A stretch of DNA of 60,471 bases, from IMG/VR virus record IMGVR_UViG_3300028025_003339, positions 1 to 60,471 of that record; one strand, written 5' to 3'. Made by a program: the position numbers and the translations under genes. The stretch's first letter is position 1; each line of letters begins with the position of its first letter. Under the pieces are notes generated by a model. It was not told the DNA's origin, made no database searches, and saw only the letters and a list, made by a program, of their open reading frames with translations. Source of the DNA: a virus. Shown piece after piece: positions 18,397 through 26,077 of this stretch.

Positions 18397-19728
18397 TTAA
18401 TTTCTTGTGTATCCTTCTTCATCGTGTATACATGTTATTTTATTTATTAAGAGACTATTCATTTTATTTAAATTTATCCACTCACTAACCCGATCCCACA
18501 AATCCCCATCAGAAGGTAAACCAACAACGCCGGTCTCTTTAAAAATGTCTCTATAACGTAATGGTATTTGTTTAAAATTCATACAAACAGATGAATGTAT
18601 CAAACCACCACAACCAGGTGCCGTCCAAATAACTTCACCAGCACTAGCCGGTGGACTAGGTAAAGTAGATGAATGATATTTTGATTTAGTGAATATAAAT
18701 GGTGCCGACGTCCTAACAATAACTTCAAAGATTGATGACAGGTGATTATCTTCCCACATATCATCATGGTCCAAATGACAAATATATTCGAACCCCTGAC
18801 TCAACGCCACATCGACACCATGGTTAGTTGCGTTAACCCCACCATATGACCAAATTGCCCACTTATTTTTATACCTATCTCTTTCCTCGGCAAATGGTAA
18901 ATTCTCATAATATATTTTATCAGGTTCAATTATTGACGTTGCTATTTGAATAAACTCATCGTTATCTTCATACCTATCACCAATTAAAAATACCTTGTAA
19001 TCTTTAAACGTTTGATTTTTAATTGAGGTTAATGACCTCGTTAAGTAGTCAATTGTTTTCCCATCCTCTCTTCTAAATGTTGGGATAACAATACCGATTT
19101 TTAGTTTTGATTTTTTTCTCAATATGTAACAATTACCATCATTTACATCCTCTGGTCTTGCTTTGAATACATTAGGTAACGTACCAATAATCTCATAATT
19201 ATCTCCTATCGTACTTACTAACTTATCTACAGCAATTTTAACACCCGGACTATTCTGTGGATCATTATAATCATCGAATATAATATATCCATTCTCTTTC
19301 ACCAAAGGAGAATACATGTCGAAATCTTTTCTAGCACCAAATTCCGAATGGTCACCATCAATAAAAAGAATATCAATTTGATTAACACACTTTAAAACAT
19401 TATTATAAGTTTCATCTGTTTGTGAGTTACCTCTAACATATGTGTATTGGTTATTGTGTACATTAAGATTTTTAACATTATTAACAACAACACTTGGGTC
19501 AATGGGATTACCTAAATCAATACTTAAAACGTTTGTCTTCGGTCTTTGTAATAAAAGACATGCCGAACCACCAGCATAACAACCAATCTCAACATAGTTA
19601 ACTAAATAATCTGATGGATATGTGTTGGCAATATCATATAGGATATGATAGTGATGGTGAAATGTTTTATTATCGATTTTATCCGATATACTTTTAGTTA
19701 AATTTAATGATTCTTCTGTGTGTTTCAT
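18397..19728 (-). CDS. Fusion of SAM methyltransferase and family 2-like glycosyltransferase, 443 aa
   Basis: The N-terminal half (about 1-205) contains YVEIGCYAGGSACLL (SAM motif I), VLSIDLGNP, ILFIDGDHSEFGARKD and YIIFDDYNDP, a Methyltransf_24 layout. The C-terminal half (about 210-443) starts with KIGIVIPTFRREDGKT, followed by NQTFKDYKVFLIGD and ICHLDHDDMWE (DxD-type), a GT-A glycosyltransferase. A two-domain enzyme could transfer a sugar and then O-methylate it, capping chain growth. It sits head-to-tail with another glycosyltransferase. Confidence 0.8.
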   Translation of the reverse strand: MKHTEESLNLTKSISDKIDNKTFHHHYHILYDIANTYPSDYLVNYVEIGCYAGGSACLLLQRPKTNVLSIDLGNPIDPSVVVNNVKNLNVHNNQYTYVRGNSQTDETYNNVLKCVNQIDILFIDGDHSEFGARKDFDMYSPLVKENGYIIFDDYNDPQNSPGVKIAVDKLVSTIGDNYEIIGTLPNVFKARPEDVNDGNCYILRKKSKLKIGIVIPTFRREDGKTIDYLTRSLTSIKNQTFKDYKVFLIGDRYEDNDEFIQIATSIIEPDKIYYENLPFAEERDRYKNKWAIWSYGGVNATNHGVDVALSQGFEYICHLDHDDMWEDNHLSSIFEVIVRTSAPFIFTKSKYHSSTLPSPPASAGEVIWTAPGCGGLIHSSVCMNFKQIPLRYRDIFKETGVVGLPSDGDLWDRVSEWINLNKMNSLLINKITCIHDEEGYTRN

Positions 19729-19733
19729 GTGTA

Positions 19734-20459
19734 TTAAATTGTTCCTGAGTCAACAAATATATTTTGACCGGTAATTGAACTTGCGGAGTCTGACGTTAAA
19801 AATGAAATTGTTTTAATAACAGATTTTATTTCCGTAGATTGTTTTAATGATGTTCTATTATAGATTTTATTTTTTTGTTCTTCGGTAAGTGATTTACTCA
19901 TTTCAGTTTCCATAAAACCGGCAACCACACAATTTGAACGAATACCTTTAACGCCCCATTCTCTTGATGTGTTCTTCGAAAAAGCTTCTAGTGAACCTTT
20001 TGTCGATGCGTACATAGATAGTCCCTTATAACCCGTGTGAACACTTATACTTGATATGTGTACGATTGAACCTTTAGTCTTATTAAGGATGAAATTTCTA
20101 ATTGCACACTTAGTTAACATTATCGGAGCAAACACATTAACCTTATACATCTGTTCGAGTTTTTGTGGATTGGCGTTCGTGATAATATCGTCGTAAGCAA
20201 TTGCAGCGTTATTAACAAATGAATCTAGTTTTACTTTATTGGTTACCAAGTAGTCATTTATTTCTTTAGTCAGATCTTCGTATGTTTCTAAGTCACCTAA
20301 AAAATGATGGAACGTTTCTGGATACTTTGAAGATAACTCATTTAATTCATCACTCTTAGTTCTACTAATACCATAAACGAAATTACCACACTCTAATTGG
20401 TCTTTTGTAAACTCCAAACCAACCCCTCTTGAAACTCCAGTAACTAATAACTTTTTCAT
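19734..20459 (-). CDS. Short-chain dehydrogenase/reductase, FabG-like
   Basis: TGVSRGVG (7-14) binds the cofactor, VNNAAIAY is the NNAG-type strand, S137 with Y150-x3-K154 form the active site, and the C-terminal ITGQNIFVDSGT matches 3-oxoacyl-ACP reductases. The 241-residue length is standard. It overlaps the ANL ligase gene by four bases and lies two genes from an acyl carrier protein, so reduction of an ACP-bound beta-keto acyl group is plausible. It could equally reduce a nucleotide-sugar keto group. Confidence 0.8.
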   Translation of the reverse strand: MKKLLVTGVSRGVGLEFTKDQLECGNFVYGISRTKSDELNELSSKYPETFHHFLGDLETYEDLTKEINDYLVTNKVKLDSFVNNAAIAYDDIITNANPQKLEQMYKVNVFAPIMLTKCAIRNFILNKTKGSIVHISSISVHTGYKGLSMYASTKGSLEAFSKNTSREWGVKGIRSNCVVAGFMETEMSKSLTEEQKNKIYNRTSLKQSTEIKSVIKTISFLTSDSASSITGQNIFVDSGTI

Positions 20460-21487
20460 TTTCTAATAATTTTACCTGTAGTGTTGGTTTCTAACTTATC
20501 GACTAAATTTATTTTCATCGGAACTTCATATGAATTTAAAATACTCTTTAAGTCCATCTTAATTTCCTTTATTGTTTTATCATGTTTTAAGACAATATCC
20601 GTTGATACTATATGACCCATCAATGAATTTTTAACACCATAAACATATGAACTATTAACATAATCCAATTTATTTATTTTGTTCTCAACCTTAATAGGGT
20701 TTACCTTTACTCCACCCACATTTATCATATTGGACTCTCGACCAATAATCTTAAAGTGAACATCATCAACCCATTCAACCTTATCTCCTGTATAGTACCA
20801 TTCATCATTAATATTCTGTAAAACTATTGAATGATGAACAACGATTTCGTCATTTATTATCTTAACAAAAGTACTATTTTTTTCTGTAATTTTAAAGTAT
20901 TCGTTGTTTGAAGAAAACAATGTGCCGAATTCCGTTGAAGCGTATATATTGGTTATTTTACAATTAGGGAAAGATATCCTCAATTTGTTGAATAACTCCT
21001 CATCCGATGGTTCACCACCTAAAGTTAATTGAACAACCCTTTCGAATTTAACACCACCATCCATTAATAACCTATAAAAGGTAGGTGTACCTGATATGTG
21101 AGTTATGGTATTGAACCCCTCAGTAATCTCTTTTTTAGATTTACCAAATAGATTGACAATGGTAGCATTATTAAGATAGGATTGTAATATAACTTGAGAG
21201 CCTGCTATTTTATTAAAATCATAACTCAACCCCCAAATACAATCTTTTAATTTATCATCAACCTTAATATTTCTAGTTAACGAATGGTATGTGTGATTTA
21301 TTTTTTTAGGTTCACCTGTCGTACCAGAAGTTTCAAACTCGATTTCGTTATCCCTAAATGATTTTATAAATGATAATATACCCAACTCAACATTAGATAA
21401 TTCAATGTCTAGTTTTTCGTTATTTAAGTAACGATCTAAATCGGAATATTTTATCACATTCCTATCTATTAGGAATGTTTTATCCAT
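20456..21487 (-). CDS. Short ANL-superfamily acyl-activating enzyme (acyl-CoA/acyl-ACP ligase-like)
   Basis: The core motifs are complete: A3 TSGTTGEPK (53-61), A5 YASTE, A7 YTGD, A8 GRESNMINVGGVKV and a C-terminal TTGKIIRK with the catalytic Lys. At 343 residues it lacks about 100 N-terminal residues of full-size ligases, like short MenE-type enzymes. It overlaps the ACP gene by eight bases, which makes direct loading of an acid on to that ACP the simplest hypothesis (compare DltA and DltC). The acid is unknown. Seeing this in phage DNA is unusual. Confidence 0.8.
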   Translation of the reverse strand: MDKTFLIDRNVIKYSDLDRYLNNEKLDIELSNVELGILSFIKSFRDNEIEFETSGTTGEPKKINHTYHSLTRNIKVDDKLKDCIWGLSYDFNKIAGSQVILQSYLNNATIVNLFGKSKKEITEGFNTITHISGTPTFYRLLMDGGVKFERVVQLTLGGEPSDEELFNKLRISFPNCKITNIYASTEFGTLFSSNNEYFKITEKNSTFVKIINDEIVVHHSIVLQNINDEWYYTGDKVEWVDDVHFKIIGRESNMINVGGVKVNPIKVENKINKLDYVNSSYVYGVKNSLMGHIVSTDIVLKHDKTIKEIKMDLKSILNSYEVPMKINLVDKLETNTTGKIIRK

Positions 21488-21704
21488 TAATTTTCTCAGT
21501 TATTTCTGAAACCTTGGTTATTAACCCATCACTAAAAATGTCCACACCATACTCACTCTCAATCTCAACTGTTAGTTCCGCTAACATTAAACTATCAAAA
21601 CCAATATCATCCCTAAGGTTTGCATTGTTATCGATATTTGATATTTCATCAAGTCCATTACCTGATAAGACTTCATTAATTATTTCTAATAAACTCCTCT
21701 TCAT
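21480..21704 (-). CDS. Acyl carrier protein
   Basis: 74 acidic residues with the carrier motif GFDSLMLAEL. S38 in DSL is the phosphopantetheine attachment site. Length and helix layout match the family. It would need a host phosphopantetheinyl transferase, since none is seen in the window. It is sandwiched between a hexapeptide acyltransferase (29-base overlap) and the ANL ligase (8-base overlap), so a dedicated activated-acyl relay is strongly suggested. Confidence 0.88.
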   Translation of the reverse strand: MKRSLLEIINEVLSGNGLDEISNIDNNANLRDDIGFDSLMLAELTVEIESEYGVDIFSDGLITKVSEITEKING

Positions 21705-22233
21705 ATTTTAAAAATTTTTTTAAACGATTACCTACTTTTTTTGATGGATTACCCGAATATACACTAAATTCTTCACAATCTTTTGTGATTAAACTTTGAG
21801 CGTAAATGGAAACACCAGTTTCAATTGTGACATTTGGTAAAATTACACAACCACATCCAATGATACTATGTTTTTTAATGTGAACAATTCCATTAGTTAC
21901 TTTCTTATATTTGTTTGGTATCATCGGGTTTGTCATTGACATCCCCGTATAGTCATCGCTACTACTATAAATTGAAACCCTTCCCGATATCCCAACAAAA
22001 TCTTCTAATATCATTTCACCTTTCCCAATCAATGAAGCATAACAACCGATGTGTACGTAGTTACCTATCTTTAATGATGTTCCTGGAGACAGAATTGCAA
22101 AATCATCAATCCTCACATTATTCCCTATCTCAATTAAATGAGCAGAATAGATGGACACCTTATCGGATATCAATACATTTTCCCCAAAATGTTTTAATCC
22201 TAAATTTTCTAATTGTTCTTTAGTTAGATACAT
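21676..22233 (-). CDS. Left-handed beta-helix (hexapeptide repeat) acyltransferase
   Basis: The 185-residue sequence consists of hexapeptide turns such as VSIYSAHLIEIGNNVRIDDF, IGNYVHIGCY, IKKHSIIGCGCVILPNVTI and TGVSIYAQSLI, ending in SGNPSKKVG, as in sugar O- or N-acetyltransferases. A loop insert near YSSSDDYTGMSM follows the pattern of WbbJ- or VioB-like enzymes. Overlap with the ACP gene suggests an acyl-ACP donor instead of acetyl-CoA. The acceptor is probably an amino sugar or glycan hydroxyl. Confidence 0.8.
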   Translation of the reverse strand: MYLTKEQLENLGLKHFGENVLISDKVSIYSAHLIEIGNNVRIDDFAILSPGTSLKIGNYVHIGCYASLIGKGEMILEDFVGISGRVSIYSSSDDYTGMSMTNPMIPNKYKKVTNGIVHIKKHSIIGCGCVILPNVTIETGVSIYAQSLITKDCEEFSVYSGNPSKKVGNRLKKFLKYEEEFIRNN

Positions 22234-22236
22234 AAA

Positions 22237-22950
22237 TTACGCTTCGAAATTATGACTACTAACCAATCCACCGTCATAATTACCTTTATATTTTAAAACA
22301 AAATTATCATATACTACACCCATATAACTTAATATAATGTTACCCTGTATGTGTTTGGTATATTCCTCATAAAGATGTTTGGACATCTCATCGTACATTG
22401 GATGGTGAGTGTTCCAACCAAAATACTTTGCAGAACAAACACCGATTGAATTAACATCTACACCTAAATTACTAAAAATTTTTACATATTCGTCTTTGGA
22501 ATTTCTTATACTTTCGTATGAATATTCCCACCTTGGTTGAGATGATGCCAAATATTCAGATACGATGTTATTCCGATCACCATCATACCAGTCAGTCGTT
22601 GTGAATAAACATTTATCGTCAGTACATTTGTTTACAAATTTAACATAATCTTTCCAAAGAGTTATAACATTTGAATCACAAATAAAAATATTTTTAAACT
22701 CAGATAACTTTGGTATGAACTTAAGTGGAAAACAATTAATTTCGGATATTATTAATCTTCTTTCTCTTAAGTCAGTTACATTAACATAATCTGTAATGAC
22801 ACTAACCATATCCCAACCCATATCCAATAAAGGTTTTTCATACTCTTTGTTGTCAGTAACATAAATTGTCTTCATGTTATCCGGTAAGTTTTTTGGTGGC
22901 GGATTTAATTGTTCATACCCCCAAAAATGTTTTGTTAAATAGATGTTCAT
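22237..22950 (-). CDS. Putative glycosyltransferase-like protein (DUF616-like?), 237 aa
   Basis: No confident family. Segments YVTDNKEYEKPLLDMGWDMV and FKNIFICDSNVITLWKDYVK are reminiscent of the DUF616/TOD1-type glycosyltransferase-like proteins, which carry a short DxN or DxD in that position. It overlaps the DegT-like gene by four bases (ATGA) and lies in the glycan operon, so a transferase role fits the context. Treat the family as a guess. Confidence 0.35.
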   Translation of the reverse strand: MNIYLTKHFWGYEQLNPPPKNLPDNMKTIYVTDNKEYEKPLLDMGWDMVSVITDYVNVTDLRERRLIISEINCFPLKFIPKLSEFKNIFICDSNVITLWKDYVKFVNKCTDDKCLFTTTDWYDGDRNNIVSEYLASSQPRWEYSYESIRNSKDEYVKIFSNLGVDVNSIGVCSAKYFGWNTHHPMYDEMSKHLYEEYTKHIQGNIILSYMGVVYDNFVLKYKGNYDGGLVSSHNFEA

Positions 22951-23591
22951 TGTTTGTATATTTCAAATTTACTCAAATCAGGATATGGTAATTCTAAATC
23001 CATGTTATGTTTTTTAGTACCATCTATGTTGTAGAACTGGTTCATTAACAACATACCCCTCGCGGCTAATTCAGGCATCATATAAAAATTCCAACCTAAC
23101 ATATCTAAGTTATCATCATGGTACGAACATTCTCTTCTACCACTATATCTTGCTCTCTTAAACCAAAGATAAGCCTCGTGACTATCTGTTAGTATAGCAC
23201 CACCTTTACTCAGTTTAAAATGTTTATAAGGACCCGTAAAGGATACACACATATGCGTTCCTTGTTCGTACATATCTGCAGTGAATCTTAATGCACTATC
23301 CCAAACATTACTTCCTTTTAAATTATATGCACCCTTAATTGTTTTCCCCTCCACAGGTTCAAAGTTCACCTTTAACCCTGCGTGAATAATTTCACAAGGT
23401 ACAGATGGGTAAGTTCTACATGGTATTGAAATGGATTTAGATGTTATTGTTTTTGTAATGTTCTTTTCATAATAAAGAGCTAAAAATAAAGCGTTGCTCA
23501 TGTTATCTAAAGTAACCACATATTTGGCACCAGTATAGTCTGATAATGCCTTTTCGAAATCCTCCGTTATTTTGTATATTCCGTTTGCCAT
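22947..23591 (-). CDS. Truncated DegT/DnrJ-like PLP aminotransferase homologue, 214 aa
   Basis: The sequence matches the N-terminal PLP fold of DegT/DnrJ/EryC1 enzymes: FEKALSDYTGAKYVVTLDNM, NVWDSALRF (D98 would contact the pyridine nitrogen) and VSFTGPYKHFKLSKGGAILT, where a Lys (K123, K126 or K129) would carry PLP. The family is normally about 370 residues and this protein ends after about 210, so the C-terminal domain is missing. It may be a compact active form, a half-enzyme or a non-catalytic relative. An active form would make an amino sugar for the acyltransferase. Confidence 0.65.
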   Translation of the reverse strand: MANGIYKITEDFEKALSDYTGAKYVVTLDNMSNALFLALYYEKNITKTITSKSISIPCRTYPSVPCEIIHAGLKVNFEPVEGKTIKGAYNLKGSNVWDSALRFTADMYEQGTHMCVSFTGPYKHFKLSKGGAILTDSHEAYLWFKRARYSGRRECSYHDDNLDMLGWNFYMMPELAARGMLLMNQFYNIDGTKKHNMDLELPYPDLSKFEIYKQ

Positions 23592-23596
23592 TGATA

Positions 23597-24235
23597 TTAA
23601 ATTGAACTATAAAATTTATTTTGTTTCTCCTGTTTGTTAATTGTTTTGTGATGTTGGATACAATATTCCTCATCTAATGGAAATGATGAAAATTTCTGAC
23701 CACCTATGATTCTTTCGTGTACCTTACCATACCAACCCATACCTTTACGATATATTCTTCCTTGTGCATCTGGAAAGTTGATGTATCCCTTTTCGTTAAC
23801 CACCCATCCCCATTTTTTAATGTGTTCTTCGGTTATATCTTGTACCGTATTAATTCTAGGAACAAATATTAAATCAACATCTTTATTCATTTCTAAAATA
23901 GTGTGAATATTTTGTACCATATATTCACTTATCATTTCATCGGCATCTATTTGATAAATGTAGTCACCGGTACAATATCCATTCAATATGTTTTTCCAAT
24001 CCGCAAAGTTATCATTCCAATCAAAACATCTCCATGTTTGAACGTTAGGTAATTTATTGTATGGTAATAAGAATTCTAAAACTTCTTTGTTACCATTCTT
24101 TTCATCATAGAGAACTACTATCTCGTCTATGGGTCTCTTGAGTTTCAATAAGAATGGAACCAGAGTCTTTATCTCCTCCAATTCGTTGCAAACTGTTATT
24201 GCGTAACTTATCTTCATATTTTTGTTTATTTTCAT
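23597..24235 (-). CDS. Family 2-like glycosyltransferase, 212 aa (WaaE/KdtX-like)
   Basis: ISYAITVCNELEEIKTLVPF is a GT2 N-terminus, YIYQIDADEMIS gives the DxD motif, and WGWVVNEKGYINFPDAQGRI followed by WYGKVHERI resembles the lipopolysaccharide GT2 subgroup. The protein is short, so it is a single-domain enzyme. The start could also be the ATG at 24217 (MKISYAITV). It overlaps the small upstream reading frame at 24105-24308. Confidence 0.75.
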   Translation of the reverse strand: MKINKNMKISYAITVCNELEEIKTLVPFLLKLKRPIDEIVVLYDEKNGNKEVLEFLLPYNKLPNVQTWRCFDWNDNFADWKNILNGYCTGDYIYQIDADEMISEYMVQNIHTILEMNKDVDLIFVPRINTVQDITEEHIKKWGWVVNEKGYINFPDAQGRIYRKGMGWYGKVHERIIGGQKFSSFPLDEEYCIQHHKTINKQEKQNKFYSSI

Positions 24236-24308
24236 TTAACGTTAATTCCTCACATTTCCAACACCACTCTCTATCGTCCGTGTCCCAACTATGTCTTTCA
24301 CATCTCAT
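24105..24308 (-). CDS. Small Cys/His-rich protein overlapping the glycosyltransferase start
   Basis: 67 residues with CERHSWDTDDREWCWKCEE near the N-terminus, a C-x2-H...C-x2-C arrangement that could bind zinc. Its ATG overlaps the stop of the upstream gene (ATGA), which favours real translation. The last 30-40 residues run out of frame through the start of the GT2 gene and may be non-functional tail. No family is recognised. Confidence 0.45.
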   Translation of the reverse strand: MRCERHSWDTDDREWCWKCEELTLNENKQKYEDKLRNNSLQRIGGDKDSGSILIETQETHRRDSSSL

Positions 24309-24571
24309 GCTACATTATCTCCTATTCTTAACCAATGGTTTAAATAATCAATACCATGATTACTACCACCATTTATTCTTCTTGTTAGTTCTTGAATAAT
24401 ATTATTATCAATTTCTCTAGATATTTCCTCTGACATCATATCAATACTATGGTATGAATTTAGTTGTTCAATAGGTTCAGGCTGCCAATGAGCACGTAAT
24501 CTCCTGACCATACCTTGAATCTCATTAGATTTAATAGTTATCCCATGAAAAAATTTAAATTCTCTAACCAT
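24305..24571 (-). CDS. Small uncharacterised protein, 88 aa
   Basis: I chose the ATG at 24571, which overlaps the upstream stop by eight bases. The protein begins MVREFKFFHGITIKSNE and contains EEISREIDNNIIQEL, a helix reminiscent of segments in phage head proteins, though I cannot assign it. Its first residues (FKFFHGIT) resemble those of its upstream neighbour (FKFFQGKT), which hints at a shared N-terminal element. Confidence 0.5.
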   Translation of the reverse strand: MVREFKFFHGITIKSNEIQGMVRRLRAHWQPEPIEQLNSYHSIDMMSEEISREIDNNIIQELTRRINGGSNHGIDYLNHWLRIGDNVA

Positions 24572-24824
24572 TTTGTCTCTCCCTTGCAAATAATTTAAAT
24601 ACGTTATCGTTATCTGTGAATGACATTTCAGAACTACTAGTTGGACTTAAATGTATACTACATTCGTTAGGACCAGTGGCAAATACAACCGGTTCATTGT
24701 TCCCGAACTGAAAACAAAATTCAACATCCTCAGGAATAAATGATTGTCGTGTTAATGTTAATATTTGTGTTGGTTCCAATTCCAAAAACAAATTAGTTTT
24801 TCCTTGAAAAAATTTAAATCCCAT
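24564..24824 (-). CDS. Small uncharacterised protein, 86 aa, beta-rich
   Basis: No family is recognised. It begins MGFKFFQGKTNLFLELEP and looks like an all-beta domain by its alternating pattern. It shares the FKFFxGxT start with the following gene and lies between the GT-B enzymes and the GT2 gene in the glycan operon. Confidence 0.5.
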   Translation of the reverse strand: MGFKFFQGKTNLFLELEPTQILTLTRQSFIPEDVEFCFQFGNNEPVVFATGPNECSIHLSPTSSSEMSFTDNDNVFKLFARERQNG

Positions 24825-24828
24825 AACT

Positions 24829-26076
24829 TTATTTAATTTTAGTAAGTTTAGGTAGTATAAGTTTCTTTTCCTTCGGTATGGATGAGAATGGTGATATGAT
24901 ATCCTTAAACTTATCTTTCATTTTCTCCATTGAGAACTTTTCTAAATTCTCCTCCTTTAATATTTTAGACTTCTCTAAAAATTTATCATAATCTTTGTAG
25001 ACTAATTTAAAAACCTCAACAACCTCATTATAGTTTGCAGTAAACCACTTTGAATCTTTAAGAATAAAAGTGTCGACAGCACTTTCATGAACATCAGTCA
25101 ACCTACCACCAATCATTATTGCTTTATCCATTGGTAAGAAATCCTTATGTCCTGACCAGTTAGAAGCAATAACTGGTTTACCTGTCATGCTAAACTCTAA
25201 TAATGGTCTACCAAATCCCTCACCTTTTGTGATGGACACCATTGATTTAATCTTAGGGTGGTTATATAAATTATTCATCTCATCATTAGATAAATCACCG
25301 AATAACAAATAGATAGATGGAGGATTTTTTACACCCTTAACTAACTCCTCAATTCTTTTTCTAAAATTTTCTCTTTCTTTAATAGAGAACGATGCTGATG
25401 ATGTTTTCAATACAAGACCTGGTCTATCTTCGGTATCTTTAAATGCTTCAGCAAAACATTTAATTAACATACCGACATCTTTTCTATCTTGACCGGTGTC
25501 ACCCTTCAACCAATGACCAACAAACAAATATGCAAAATCTTCTTTAATATCGATATCGATGTTATCATATTTATCATTGAATATTTGTGGGTCAACACCT
25601 TCAAATAAAACTTCTATTGGTGTAGTTATCTTATATTGTTTAATTAACTTACCAGTATTTTTTTCATTCTCATTATAAACTGTTTGTAATAAAACATCTT
25701 TTGAAAATGACGATGTTGTTATAACCAAATCCATTCTATTACATCCGTCCACCCATTCTTTAGGTGCAACCGTTGTTTCAATACCTGCAGTAATTCCAAT
25801 ATTAAACTTACCAACTTTTTGGAATTCGTTTGGAACCGTAACCTGAACATAGATGTCTGGTGTTTGATTTAAACTTGTAATGATATTGGACTCAATCCAT
25901 TTATGAAAAAAATTATCCTCTAATGCAGTTGTTGGAGTACTTCCCCAAGAACAACTATCAATCTTAATATCAAACAAGTCCATTTCATACAATGTTTGTA
26001 ATAAATCTCTTGAGTGGGCACCATACCCACTTCTTGTTTTCACTGGTCCTCTAAATAATAAAAACGGTCTACTCAT
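24829..26076 (-). CDS. GT-B glycosyltransferase (family 4-like), 415 aa
   Basis: The protein starts with FRGPVKTRSGYGAHSRDLL, like the Gly-rich N-terminal loop of GT4 enzymes. YLFVGHWLKGDTGQDRKDVG and MVSITKGEGFGRPLLEFSMT with TGKPVIASNWSG give the C-terminal nucleotide-sugar domain with the E-x7-E motif. The length is standard. It abuts a second GT-B enzyme (one-base gap), so the pair probably adds successive sugars. Confidence 0.85.
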   Translation of the reverse strand: MSRPFLLFRGPVKTRSGYGAHSRDLLQTLYEMDLFDIKIDSCSWGSTPTTALEDNFFHKWIESNIITSLNQTPDIYVQVTVPNEFQKVGKFNIGITAGIETTVAPKEWVDGCNRMDLVITTSSFSKDVLLQTVYNENEKNTGKLIKQYKITTPIEVLFEGVDPQIFNDKYDNIDIDIKEDFAYLFVGHWLKGDTGQDRKDVGMLIKCFAEAFKDTEDRPGLVLKTSSASFSIKERENFRKRIEELVKGVKNPPSIYLLFGDLSNDEMNNLYNHPKIKSMVSITKGEGFGRPLLEFSMTGKPVIASNWSGHKDFLPMDKAIMIGGRLTDVHESAVDTFILKDSKWFTANYNEVVEVFKLVYKDYDKFLEKSKILKEENLEKFSMEKMKDKFKDIISPFSSIPKEKKLILPKLTKIK

Positions 26077-26077
26077 A

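Noticed and set aside
21915-22223. Plus-strand frame of 102 residues opposite the hexapeptide acyltransferase
   Set aside because: It is the reverse of repeat-rich coding sequence with strong protein evidence on the other strand.
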